64,000 bases of DNA. It comes from Saturnia japonica. Taxonomy: Eukaryota > Arthropoda > Insecta > Lepidoptera > Saturniidae. Each line of letters opens with the position of its first letter. Position 1 is the first letter of the stretch. A program made the translations under genes and the position numbers. The notes beneath the pieces are model-generated. The model ran no database searches. It was not told the DNA's origin and saw only the letters and a program-made list of their open reading frames with translations. Below, in pieces: positions 1-13,900 of the stretch. The DNA lies in contig CM065319.1 in assembly GCA_033032175.1 (NCBI GenBank), forward strand, positions 15,349,018 through 15,413,017, in the 5' to 3' direction.

Positions 1-345
1 GGTTCATGAACAAAGAAGTTATGCCATGTATATAAACAATTGAATTGAGAACTTCCTATTCTTTAAGTCGGTTAAAAATTTGTTTTTTTTTTAACCAGAT
101 AACCCACAAAAATCGAGATGACACCCTCTTCAGAATTATCAAAAAAAAAATTTGGTGGCGTTTTGCGTGATATAAACATAAACTGAAAGCATTCATTCTC
201 AGATCCCACAAAATCTTCCTAGAAAGTTCTAACAAGGGAGCCATCATCTTGTTAGGATACTGAATCGTCATAACACATGACAATATAATTCACTCGATAA
301 TGGCAGTAATGGTCTTCATTAAAGAGGCCCGGTTGCCAAGTTAGG
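1..345. repeat. Interspersed repeat shared with 56160-56640
   Basis: AAAGAAGTTATG..., GAGAACTTCCTATTCTTTAA and GTCGGTTAAAAATTTG, then AGGGAGCCATCATC, TTAGGATACTGAAT and CACTCGATAATGGCAGTAAT. The same order occurs at 56160-56640. Confidence 0.65.
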
Positions 346-684
346 AAGAAGAATGTTTATAACAGTAAAAATATTTTTTCTAATAAAGTAGAAAAATATG
401 AAACATTTTAAGACATGTACATTGAGAATTTTTGGCATCATGTAGTGTGGTTTTTGTTTTTTATTCATAAATTTGTATTTATTACTCTATATCGTGTAAT
501 AGCCGAATGTAAGTGTGTGTATTGGCGAAATTGTCTACATAGGCAGAAAGATATAAAAAAAAGAATGTCCAAAGTTTATTTCATATTACCTAAACCACCG
601 TGCATAACTTTAGTATAATGATATCATCTAGTAAATAGTACAGATGCACGAACTAAGTCCAGTCACCGTTTGGGCTTCACTACT

Positions 685-930
685 TATTACAGGAACTCCG
701 CATCGATCGATGTGAGTTCAAATCTCTGCAACGAGCCTGAGCGCCCGGTGAAGAAAATCATCGTGATGTAACCATAACATGGTTGTAGGGCTTTTTTCAA
801 GTTGAAAATCTGTAGCCACACACCAATAGGTGTGCTCGGGCTGCTGCACTTGAGAGCCAGTCTTCCACTGTTAGGCATGTCGCATGCTACCACCATCTAG
901 AGCCACATCACTATTAAAGACTGTGACTAC
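685..930 (+). repeat. SINE copy (same family), partial
   Basis: GAGTTCAAATCTC (box B) is followed by TTGAAAATCTGTAGCCACAC and CTTGAGAGCCAG. Further fragments of the family are at 1140-1300 and 2190-2330. All lie in MYND introns 7 and 8. Confidence 0.6.
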
Positions 931-1649
931 AACGTTTAAGACATAACAATAAAAAATTGTCAATCATCGTACATCCCACTTTTGAACGTGACCCATCACA
1001 ACGACCGACAACAAGGAAGTTAGTATGCTTTTTTAACAAACATGCAAAATTTGCACAATTTTCTGATCAAGCCCATAAGGCTTAGGACACACTGAGGTTA
1101 GCCGAGAACTTTTAAAAACAGTAACTATGAAGGCAGTGCATGCTAACACTTCACGGTGATTTTTTATGTACTGTTACTACTATCTGACTAGCTACCACCC
1201 TCACTTATAGGTGTGCTCCGATAGCAGCACTTTAGAGCCAGTTCCCCCACTAAGCTTAACATGGAAACATCTTGGGCCACACCGTCATTTAATAACAAAT
1301 GCCAAAACTTAAAAGATAGGTATAAGGCACAGAGAAATTTCCGGGGCAGTCCGACTAGTGGACTACCTCCACCCTACAGAAGACCTAATAAACTAATGTT
1401 GTGTTCCTGCGTTGAGTAAATTTTGGCTATCCGCTTATGTAGGCAACTTCGCCAATGTCAAGTTTGACAAATACACGTTATAAAATTTAGTTGCCAAAAA
1501 ATCGGTGTACTGTAGAATAATCAATAAATAAGGCACGTTGACACAACACAAAACAGTCACAAATTTATAAAAAACACATGTTATGGGAACTGTTTAACAT
1601 ATAAGTTTTCATCTTAGTAGTAAAAAAATCGTAAAAAAAAGATTTCAAC

Positions 1650-1910
1650 CTGACACTCCCGACTGCAGTACCACTGGTTCGCGCAACCGGCGCACACGAA
1701 CTGCGCGTCTCTTCGCCGGCAGCCCTGGCAAAGCGGCGTGTCGGACCCGTCCGCGTCACCGCCCTCACCCTCGCCCGCACCCCCTTCACCCCCGCCGGCC
1801 GCTTCCCCCGTTGGCTCCGTGTTGCCCTCATCGATGACGAGCCGGCCCGAACCGGATCCAGCCGGCGACCCGGACGCTTCACCCTCCGAGGCTGGGCTTT
1901 CCTCATCATC
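1650..1910 (-). CDS. MYND protein, coding exon 8 (first part of MYND finger)
   Basis: 87 codons with acceptor GCGTTACAG and donor CAG|GTTGAA. A Gly/Glu/Asp-rich acidic run is followed by the pattern C-x2-C-x8-C-x2-C-x5-C-x3-C ending YCSRECQ, which is the first half of a MYND zinc finger. The final His and Cys ligands should follow in an exon outside the window. The exon is strongly GC-rich in an AT-rich region. Confidence 0.85.
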
Positions 1911-4900
1911 CTGTAACGCAATTATCATCAGTGGTAGCGCGTTGGGATATTGCTTCGATTGACGTAGGTCTGAATCATACTAAAAGAGTGATGAAACGAT
2001 AGCATGGCAATAGCAAATCACTAAAGATCCACAGCTTGCCAGACAACGCACTAAGAGTGGCAACTTTCTTGTGGTAAGTAAGTAGTTTTCACATTCTGGT
2101 CCGACAAAGTGTCTGACGAGCTGATAGGAAAGCAGAAATTAACAAAAAAACAAAGAGGTCTATCAAAAGACACGGTTCTGCAAACAGTAAAAGCAGTATG
2201 AAGCAATGATGGCTCAAGCGTAGAGTGTTTGGGCACCGCATCGATCGATTTGAATATTACAAGGACCTTGAGCATTCGGTGAAAGAAAACACCGTCATGA
2301 AATTGTAGCATGATCTCCATCACTAAGCACATATTAGTTCCGGCATGCAGTTCTATATGTAAGTCAGTCAACCTAGACCCTGTAACCCTATCTATAACCG
2401 CCCTCAATGAGTATGCTATAACATGCAAAGAGAATTTTTCAAAACCCACAGATAGCTCCAGAGATTATCGCGTTCAAACAAACAAACAAGAACTCGAGCA
2501 ATAATAATATTAGTAAAGATTACGAGACAATTTTTTACAAGAAAGAAACCATCTTTAATGATTTTGAAGTTTTCCCTGCTGTGTCTTCAAAGTCCAAGGA
2601 CCAATGTCAATTAGGACCACCTTTCCAACCTTTCCAACAAAAAAAGAATCATTTAAATCGGTTCATTAAAAAAAAAGTTACGGTTGGATATCCATACAAA
2701 AAAAAAAAAACAATCGAACTGAGAACACTCCTCCTTTTTTGATGTCGATTAAAAAGAAATTCTCACCAACTGCACAACTTCTTCTGGTTTCTCCGGATGG
2801 GGCTCGGCTGGTGGCGGCGTCGGCTGTACAGGTGTTATCGTTATTTCACCACAATTCTGTAACAGACCACATTACACATGTAATTTAATTTTAAAGAACG
2901 CACCTTATAATTAAAAGGATAATAAGATCGATCCAGTGTTTTAAAAGGAACTTAAAATATTTTGAAGACTTTGGACATTTTTTGTATCTTTAAAATATAA
3001 TACATCTCTCATTTTTACTCATAACAAAAGTTATGATTGATCTGTATAATGCTTAATTCACAAAGAATATGATATAACCATTAAATATATTACAATTCAT
3101 TTTTTACACACATATCTATTTATGTATGCTAAAGAACGTTAATAATTTTACTGAGAGATTGTCTATATTTTTGTAATCGGTTTAAAATATTTATCACTTA
3201 TAGGAAGTCCTAAATCAAATTGTCTACTTTATCAAGTTTTTTCTTTAATAACACCTCTCAATGATTGTATTTAGTACATAAAAAAATATGCAATAAATGT
3301 CTTGCAAAGCAAATTGATATAGAACCTCTTCAAAGTTTGTGCTTTAAACTACACGTTTGTAACTATGTTTGCTCTGGAGGGTAGACGGTAGGGAGAACCA
3401 TCTTATATAGAGGACAAATTGAAAAAGTGTCCAGGTGTAAGCAGAAAATCACAATCCAAAAACCCACCAAAATACCGCTATTGAAGCAAGAGGGAATGGT
3501 ACTTTTTCGTGAGTTTACTAGCTGACCCACGCAACTACGATTGCGTCACATAAGAAAGAGAGAGAGGGTTAGAGAGAGTGGGACGTAGGTAAAGACAAAT
3601 AGCAATTGTCGTAGGCACCTACAATACAATTTATAGGTGCCGCCCGCCCACCACATAATTCCGCTAAAATGAACGCGCGGTACTTGATTATTATTTTGCT
3701 GCGGAGTTATTTTAAAAATGTGATATCTCCTAAGATACTCGTTGCAATCAAATGATGTGAAGGGCAATTTTGTCCAAAATCAAATACTTGTGATGAATAA
3801 CGTATTTATTTTGATAAGAATTAATACCATGTTTATGAAAACACCTTCGCAAATAAAGCATTATTTGAGAACAAATTTTATTAACTTAAAAAGGGTTATG
3901 TATACTGCGTAAACGTTAAAAGATAGACATGTTATAGAGGACTTTTTTTTTAAACTTTTTAAGAGAAACAGTTGCGTCACACATCATTGTTGCGTAACTT
4001 TAACCATTTACACAGTGCACGCAATGGAAACCTTTAAAAGGAATAAATTTTGCCCGTTTTTGCAACATTTTTCATTGATGCTCCGCTCCTATTAGTCGTA
4101 GCCGGATGTTATACAGCCTATAGCCTTCCTCGATAAATGGGCTATCCAATACTTAAATATTTTTTCTATTCTAACCAGTACTTCCTGAGATTAGCGCGTT
4201 CAACCAAACAAACTTTCAACGGACACTTTTTCATACATAGAGAAGGTACTCCTAGTTTTACCCTCCATAATGTTTCTTATCTACACGATCGGATGACGGT
4301 GAGGGTGGCATTGTATCTTTCAATGAGTATTGCCATTCTTGTTCTGACTAATAAATAATATCGAAAAGGATAACTCATAAGTAAACTTGTTTTATAAACA
4401 GTTAAATTTCCAAAAAAAGCCCGACATTGTTATAAAATATGCTAAAAAAACTAACTATAGACAAATAAAATTGTAATAAATTTATATATTATAATGTAAG
4501 TTGATCACTTTCATATGAAGCTAGATCCTACTTCTGACACTTAAACTCAGATTTAATTTTAAGATAGCTAATTGAAAGTCAATAATTTTATTGCAGACAC
4601 TATAAGGAATTTTCTAGACAGGTTAGGATAAGTCGGTTAGATATATATATTAAATGTATGTTCATTTAGAAAATGAAATGTCATTCATAACAACTAACAA
4701 GTTCATAACAACAACAAATAATAAAAAAATAATCTAAAAATGTTTTATATTGCCCACTGAGTAGCATGTCTAAAGGTAATTTTACGCATATATTATGTAA
4801 TTAGGACAAATATAATGTAGTGCTTATTACAGAAATAAAAATAAAATATTAGCTAGTTTAGGTACTATTAATTGAATTAATTATTACAATAAAATACTTT

Positions 4901-7900
4901 TTAATCTATGGTTATATTATTATTCGTAGAGGGAACAACGAAAAGAGTTTCTTACTCTTTCCTTACGAACTGAAAGAGCGATATACAAAAAATATGAACA
5001 GCAAAAAAGGGCTATGCATTTTCTGTCTCTAACGTTGTAACCGCTGTTTGATGCTAAAAGCGTCACAGCTTGTCAAAATAGTCGAGGTTAAAAGTGTGTT
5101 GTTATAGTTTTTTGTAACATTTTAATACATCTGACATTGAACAGTGTTATCTGCGTGCGTACAATGGTAAATTTTAAGGAAGCTGAGTAAAATGATACTA
5201 ATCTTATATATCGCTATCTTACATCCAGTTACACGATCTGCCTGTCTAGTTCTTTCTCTGTCTACGTTAATATTACATAAATATTGCCAGTAAGGGTTTA
5301 AAAAATAATAATTGCATACTAACTGTTTAAAAAACAAGAATGGGGTATTCTTAAAAGCTAAATTTTGAATTTCGCAATGTCCGAGCGAGGCCAATCAGCA
5401 CACCAATAAGGTATGGTTTTCATACAGAGGTTGTACCTTGGCCTGAACGAACGTGTGTGCCGACGCGGTCTGTTTCCTTTCCGGCGATGTGAGCAGTTTC
5501 GCCAACGTCGGCGAATAACTCTGAGACGCAGGTGACGCCTGCTGGAAGGTTGGCAACACTCATTCAAGCTTCCGACATGCTCGGTAGTGGCTATAAAGCT
5601 CATTTTGCATATTTCGTTGAGATAATTTATCGACTTCATTGAGAAATAATATCACTTAGTATTTAATTTATTAGCTAAAAAGTAATTAATAAATTGGCTC
5701 ACGGGGATGGCATATATGCCATTTTTACGTACATTTTTTTAACGTAATGGAATCCATATGGTTGATAATGTACAATCTATCACTCTCTTTGTGTACATTT
5801 TATCGATTATTAGCCATGAATGATAGCCTCCTAAGAACGAGACATAAAAATTAAAAATTCCCGTATTTATGTGTAAATGCTAAATTTTTGAACTCTAATT
5901 TGTTCTAAAACTATGAAAAAAAATCAACGTCAAATTTATAATTTTTTTACTGTTGTAGGCTATGAGATAAATTTTCGTTTCACGTATAATGTTTTTAATG
6001 TTGACGAGATATGTTCAATTTTTATTTTTTTCGATTTACCTTATTGCCTGACCCGCCAGGCCTCAGAAGGATAGATAAGGGGGCGTTCAAGTATTACGTA
6101 ACGTAATTTTTGAAGATTTTTGATCCTCCTTCCCCCCATATAACGCGCTGTAATATTTTTCTGTACCCCTCTCAAACGTTACGTAACACTCAAGTCAGCA
6201 AGTCAGCATTAAAGCTTTTATAGGCAAAATCTCCCTGTTTTGAGGGCATTACATGAACTCACTTTAACAACACTGTCTACAGCCATACACTCGAGGGATT
6301 TCCCGTAAAACAAACAAAAAGGGTTGCCAACTTGGGAGAACAAAATAAAAATGACGTACAATACAATCGAGGGATTCCCCGTATAACATAAACGAAAAGG
6401 GTTGCGATCTCGGGAAATTTTAACTGTCAGGTTAAAAAAAAAAAAACAATGTTACATAACGCGTTGTTCGAACCTCCTTCCCGCCCTTGTAACGCATCGT
6501 AACGTTTTACAAGACCCCTCAACCCCATATTGCGTTACGTAATACTTGAACGCCCCCTAAAGTATAATCAAAACTATTTTAAAATATATTAGTTACATAC
6601 CACATTTAAAATAAAATAATATATTACTGTTTTTATTTTAAAAACTAACTAAATTAATAAAAGACTTTCTATATATGATTTTATAAAATAAATAGTAATT
6701 TTCATTGAAGTTATCGATAATAAGAGCTTTTTTATCGATATAAATAGGTGAACATTATTTCTCAATGATTTATAAATCAGTATAATATATTATTACGATT
6801 AATGAAGCTGAAAAACTGTTACATATAAAGCCGAAGTGTGGAAAAGTATACTATATACGTATTTGAAGGCAATAGAATACCCTAAATGTATTTTTGTACA
6901 TTGAATGATTCGTTCATAGAACAAATAAAATAAAAATGATGATTTTATTGTTTCCCAAATAGACTTTTGCCATTCCATTGTTTGCTGTCTTTGAGCAACT
7001 TGTTGGATTTCATATCTGTTCCCATTTAATGAGGTTGTGCGAAGCATATGAATTGTTTTTTTGGCGCCTATAATAGCTGTGCATATCTGTATAAAATGAC
7101 TCAAGTATAATATGCGTGCTGTTGGCGCTTCTTTAATAAATAAATAAATATTTCGATTAAGCTTCGAGTATTTGTTTAAAATTCCTAATAATCGACTGCA
7201 GTTTCGTAATGCAGTTGCAATACTGCAGTTTTAATCAAATAGTTCGATACTTAAAAATTATTCGAGAAACTTACAAAATTATTCGAAAAATAAAAAATGT
7301 ATATTCGATTTGGTGCCAATAATTCGCAAGTTGGAATTATTCGCATACTGTTAGTGGTTAAAATTCATTAAATACAAACCCTTAACTTTGAACTACGGGG
7401 TTTATTGTAGACTAAAATATGCACATTGTCCATTTTGTCAATAAAAAGTTTCATCTAACTAATCTTATTCGGCTTTTGCAATTAATTTGTTAGGGTCAAT
7501 ACTTAGTGCCTTCAAAAACGAAATTTCGATAAATCGATAGTAAGCTCATCGATCATGAAGTCGACGATAGGCAGCGTATCGAAGGAAACCGAAGCGTTTA
7601 AATTCGTAATTATATAAAATGACAAAATCTAAAATAGTTTTTCATCTTTTGCATAAAATACGGATAAAGAAAATGGCCGATTTGTTACATATGGTTGTAT
7701 TGTCATAGTTACTTGTAAAAGTATCTCGTGTTTGGAGTGTTTAAAAAAATACGTAATACGTTTTCAGATTTTATTATTATTTTAGAACTTATGTTGCAAA
7801 AGGTTATCGAAGCCATTACGATTTCCTACGTAATCGCCTGGAAATAATTTAATACGATTTCTGACATTTTAGTACTCTAATCTCAGTTGTTCCCGTTAGA

Positions 7901-10900
7901 GTTTATTATTGAGTTTTAAGAAAAAGTTTAGGGCAGTCTCCTCCGAAAATTTATATGTAGCTACAATGATTAAGGTACATATCTACCCTTACTACCCTAT
8001 CACAAAAATCCATCCTGTATATAATGAATGTTATTTTGAAAGTAGCTGAGCCCGCGGAAGAAAAACGTATAATGCTTATAGAAAACCGTAGTTTCTTTAA
8101 ACTTTAATAACTTTTTGTTGAATTAAAATATTCTATGGAGTTAAAAAAAAGATCAAATTGTATCAAGTGGTTATTGCATGATACGCGCACAAAGGCAAAC
8201 CTCTAAAATTTTATTTAAATATATTACTTTAAATCGATCAAGTTCCAGTTGCCACACGACAAATCAACTATAGAATATTCTCAAATAGATCATCTTGCGT
8301 AAAAATATTCTAAGCACGAGAACTACTATCGATTTTGTCATTTTATCGGAACAAAAACGTAAAAGACTATTAAAAAAATTCTATTATTGGTACCTTAGTA
8401 AGGATTCCGTGCAACAGGGAGCTCTGTTGCGAGTTTTCTTGACTGGTCGTGACTGGTAACAGCGAGATCTCAGGGTAAGGGGGTGGAGGTGGAAGTCGCG
8501 GGCTCGACGATGCTATCCTCTCAGCATGCTTCGCGTGAAGATCCTCGTGGTTCCTCTCCTGTCGTCTCCTGTTCTCGGGCCTAACGTGGTGCTCTGGTCG
8601 ATTTACCATGTCCATGGGCCTGTTCGGGATGAGACCTGGGTTCGTTTGCTGCATAGTTGCGAACTGTACGAGTACGTCTTTGAATGACATGCCGTTGGGA
8701 AGGCCGCCGGCTTGCATCTGCTGTAGACGTTCTAACATAGCTTTTTGGTTCTGTAAAAATATATTTAGATAAAATCTTTAAAGAGCTCATGTTTTGTACA
8801 TTAATTCCCTGAGTGCTTAAGTTAAAATGGTAAACAAATAAATATAATAATCTTGCACCAGCACCAGCCTTGCTGCCCCAAGTAGAAAGAAATCTCGAAA
8901 AAAAATTCTCTGTGCCTTATCCCTCTTTGACCCCCTCTCCCCCAAGGTTCTTTGGAAATCCTACTCACCACAGGAACATAACACAAGGTTATTTGGCTGC
9001 GATCTTTTGTAAGCAAGCAAGCAAACGAGCTGTGCATTTTTGAACCAATAGAATTGCATAAAAATCTAGAGATTGGATTCTATTGGTCGAGATTTGCTAG
9101 CAATGCAATAACTCTTTTGTTGTTTAGCGAGTTCAAACAAGTGTGAGAAGGTCAATATCATATTTAAAAAATCACAACACACCGTTAGCTTTATCCTAAA
9201 CTAGCTGTGTCCGCGGCTCCACTTGCATTGACAACTGAGTACCGTCGGTATTATAGTGAACCCGCTTCCACCCACGGTCGCCCGCCGGTTATTTTAAAAG
9301 TAAAAAGTTTGTTATTTTATTTTCGCGGAACCCTAGTTATTTTTCTAAAATATATGTAGCCTAATTTATTCCATATAACGTCAGTTATCTGCCAATGAAA
9401 GTCCCGTCAAAATCGATTCAACCGTTTCGAAGATTAGCCAGAGCAAAAAAGACAAAACATTTTAAAAACTAGTTTTTATGATTTAGGTACCGTACACACT
9501 TTGATGATTTGATAAAGATCTGTTATTTTGACTTTACAAACAGACCCTTCAATTCCATTTCTTTGTATACATGCAATTGAAAGTCTAGAAGTCTGATGAA
9601 AGCAATCAACTTAATATAAAAACTACAAAAAAAAATCTAGAAGATTCCATAACCTATACAGTAGTTGTGCGCCGCGCCGCGCCAAACAAAACACAAGTCG
9701 AGTACATTAGCTTATGTCATTGGAAATTGAGTTCAAGGATGTCAATTATAAATTAGATTATTGAAACATTCCGACTTCTACCGTGCTGCCATTGCCAGTG
9801 CGTTTGTCTTTAACATTCAATACACATACCTATCGATTTTACCCTAACAACGTATTATCACGATGCTTCATTATGGTGAAAGTAGAGTACTCATTCTCTT
9901 ATTTATACAGTTTTTTTTTACATAAAACGTTATAGAATCCCATCAAGCATGGTTCTTATTTCACCGGTAGTTTTCAGTAGTGGCAGCTATATGGTGTAAT
10001 TTATTTTAAAAACTATATAGCTCTTCCGGATATTCCAGATAGAAATAAAATCATATTACCGGGGGAAGACGAGTAATATAACTTAAATAATTTAGTATGA
10101 ACTTCTAAGTGCATTATAATAAAATTTCTCGCGTCTCTATATTTACTCAAGATGTTCTCTTTTAGACTTAGCCGATAATATCACTAATTTTTTTTCAGCT
10201 AGTTTACATGACGGTACTGTTCCTTGGTGGTCAGTTCAGTATAATTCAAACTCGACGGCGACTACCGAGAGATCGTAATCAATCGACGGTCGCTGCTTTC
10301 ATTACGGTCTGCATTAATTTAACTGGATATACACGGGCTGATCCCGAAACGCGACACGTAAAGGCGAGTCACTATGTCGGACTTTATACCACATGCATGG
10401 CAGTCGCGGCTCAGTAGGGCAAAACAACCTTGCCACGCCGCTATCGTTAGGTGCGGGTGTGGTTGTTTTGGGTGTCTCGGTGCTCAAGATGTAATTCGAC
10501 ATCCCTTAGAATAGATTGATATAAAATAAACAAAACGATATTAAAAAAAAAACAGCACGTCACGTGTTTTGCGAAAACATTCAGATCTCAAAACAACCTC
10601 AGCAAAATCGCTATCTAAACTGACATCATAAAGGATGAAAATAAATAGGATAAAATGTGTTAGAGAGACAAGAAATCAAGATCACAAGAAAAAGTACCTC
10701 ACAAAAAATTAAGGGAAGAGAAAGGTGCTGTGTTTTACACGGGAAGCTACATTTCAGCTCTTGTAACAAAAGTTTTTGAAGTGTTGCTTTCAAGTCCGGC
10801 CTTAACCATACAGAACCTGGTCTTAACCATTCAACCACCTTGATCTACTATGGCTGTGAACAAAAGATTAACTTGCTACTTTGAAAGTAATATGAAAATA

Positions 10901-13900
10901 ACTCACCATATCTAAATTATTAAACAGCATATTTAGATTGTTCAAGTTATTCAGACCGTCGACCTTGGGCGCTATAGGTCTTGGTGCGTTCATCATGTTC
11001 GGATTCAATATCGACTTCATTCTCCTGCCTCTCCGAGGGGTGATGTCCGGGTTCCTTTGCCTGTAGTCAGCTATTATCGACTTGACGTCCTTCGTCGGAC
11101 CTTGACGACCCATCGGCAAGCCGAAGCTCGTGGTCAACTGCCCGTTCATGTCTCTAGGGAACCCTTGCATCGGTCCCGGCATCATCATCTGCTGTGGGAA
11201 TACTGGTTTCGGCATCGACTGCATGTGAGCGGCTTTGTCATACGGCGGTGGAAGCCCAGAAAGATGATTAAAGTGACTAGTGACTGGCATCACAGGTGGT
11301 TGGATCATCGGCGTCATCGTCGATCCTGGTTGCTTAAGAGATAAACCGGAGATTTCATCGCTCTTATCTATTGCCAAGTTTTTGGCCTGATTCAGGTAGT
11401 CAAATGGATCGTTTCTATCCGAGCCATTCACTTCAGAAGACTTCTCGAAAGACAACACCTGTTTCCGCCTTAACAGTCTCAGTAATATTTCCTCCTTCAC
11501 CTTTTTGAGGTGTAATATATTGTTCCACTCGTGTTCTTTCTTCTGTGCAAGTTCGCGTAGCGTTTGGATCTCAGACAGCAGTTGTTCTGTGTGCCTCTGT
11601 ATCTCATCGACGTTGTTTTTCGTGGCGGTATGTATGTAGTCGTTTATCATGGTGTCATGTTGGGGGAAGGTCTTTTCCACTTCTTGGCATAATTTCTTCA
11701 GTGGCGATTCCGTTTCTGTTTCTTCGCTGGCTCTACGTTTTGTTCCGTGTTCTTCCTAAAAGAATTAAATTGAAAAAGACTGAGTATCAATAGAAACGGT
11801 GATATAGGAAAAAATGAATCATTGATAATTACATATGTGTTTTTATTTGTTATTTACTTTAGCGTTATGGCCACAATTTTACCTGATGTCGACTGACGAT
11901 GTGGCCCAAGATGGTGACAAGCTAAGCCTAGAAGGGGATTGGCTCTCAAATGGAACTATCCGACAGTAAAATAATTTTTCCATTCGAACCAGTAGTACCG
12001 AGCTTAGCGCGTTCAACCAAACAAAACAAACTCTTCAGCTTTATTATATTAGTATAGATACTATTTTAAAAAATCGACTAGAATTTGATAACAGCTCATA
12101 AACACGTATTTTAAACCAACGTTTTTAACGTAATTAAGTAACAAAATTATAGATTTTTATTTATCGATATAAATAAAAATTAAATGCTTCCGGTTTGTAA
12201 GCGCATCACTTGAGAAGGGCTGGAACGATTTAGATAATCAAGGTTAAAACCTTATTATTTTGATGACTACCCTGGGGTATATTCTTAGTCGAAAGTACAA
12301 TATACCAATAAAATTAAAATGGGACCACTCTTGATGTATTCCTTTTCCAACGAAAAAATAATCATCTAAATTGGTTTATATACAAAGAAGTTATGTTTGA
12401 ATATCCATATAAACAATTAGTTTTTCTTTTTTTGTTTATGAGCACTGAGCACAGCTCAATCGACCAATCGAATTGTGAACCTCTCCTTTTTTGGAATCGG
12501 TTTAAAAATTCACAAAATTTGAAATGAAACTATATAAATTCCATTAGATTTATTGATCAACACTGTTCGAGTTTATTTAAGTAATTTGACCTTGGGATAA
12601 ATGTAATGTCAAAAAGGTCATTGTTGCAAGCAACGGCTTTTTATACCAATCTTTCGCCAGGGTCGTTACTTCATCATCGTCCGAAATAATTCTTAAGTTT
12701 ACATCAGAAAATTTTTACTCAGCACGAATGACGTTTTATAAATAGAAGTGTTATATACTGTAACTAAAAGCAATTTGAATCCGCTAAAAATTTTGTTATC
12801 AGCATGTTGAAACAAAAGAGATAGGAAATCAGAGAGTAAGGCGGAAATTCTGTTGTCAATCATGGATAAATGTTTCTTCTTGCTCAAGTTGGTATCAAGC
12901 CGAAAGTGAACTGAGGGCAGTTGCCCACCGTTTACGATGGCATGTAAATGTAATATTGTATGTAATGTTACCATATCCACTTATAAAATATCATTGCTTA
13001 GCCCTATTAAAGATACTCTATACGATGATTCCTCAGAGCCTATTCCCATGCCTCATCAAAATGGAAGCTTACAATGTGCCTAAGTCAAGTAAGATCATCG
13101 TAGTAAAATTATTGCATTGATTTATTTCCTAGTGCTCATAGCAAACTGGCTACTATTCTTAAGTTTAAAACCTATTACCAAGGACTTTCATTAACGGCAT
13201 CATTAACATAGTGGTCGTAAGCGCGACTGCTATATTCGAGGCACAGGTTTCGATTCCCAGATCGAGGAAAGGGTTTTTTTCTATGAAATTCAAAGTAGCA
13301 GCTCGGAGTTTGGCTTTGTACCCGATTAATGGCAATAGGCTCGCCCCTTATTACATGGGACCTCAAAACATACCCGGCGAACTGTGGGTTTACATTAGTA
13401 CAAATATACCTAAACCTTCGGGGATACAGGCGTGTTGGTGTGATATGTTTTTTTAATGCTGGCGTCCACTAGGCGGATCAGGGCGGGCCGCATCGCAACG
13501 CAAAAATCTGTCTGCCTATGTTTTCTATGTGACGACTTGCCAGCCGTCACTGCCAAGCTCGCTTGCAAACGTTTCGGCAGCTAGATATACTTGGGCTGAT
13601 CCACAAAAGAGAGTCACTGAATCACCATGTGCGCGATGGTCGCAACCCAGTCGGGTACAGATTCCTACCACCCCCGGAACGCGACACGCCTAAGTCAGGT
13701 TTTACACCTGGTGTATTGTGGTCGGGAATCGCGATCCAGTCGGTCACAATTGTCCAGCAACTTAGGGCCATATCCTGCGAACTTCACTGAGAGGATTCCT
13801 ATTTAAACTTAGTCGTCCACCATCGTAACTTTCAAGAGGAATTCCGCCTCTAAAAATCCAAAACACAATACTCTCTATTGCCTTTTAGACCAAATTCAAA

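Noticed and set aside
1738..1962. Plus-strand 74-aa Pro/Ser-rich ORF
   Set aside because: It is the antisense shadow of the GC-rich MYND exon, with no splice or start support.
5358..5639. Minus-strand Arg-rich 93-aa ORF
   Set aside because: Wrong frame. The splice sites and phase support a different frame here (exon 5541-5437).
11057..11344. Plus-strand 95-aa ORF
   Set aside because: Antisense shadow of the large MYND-gene exon 4.
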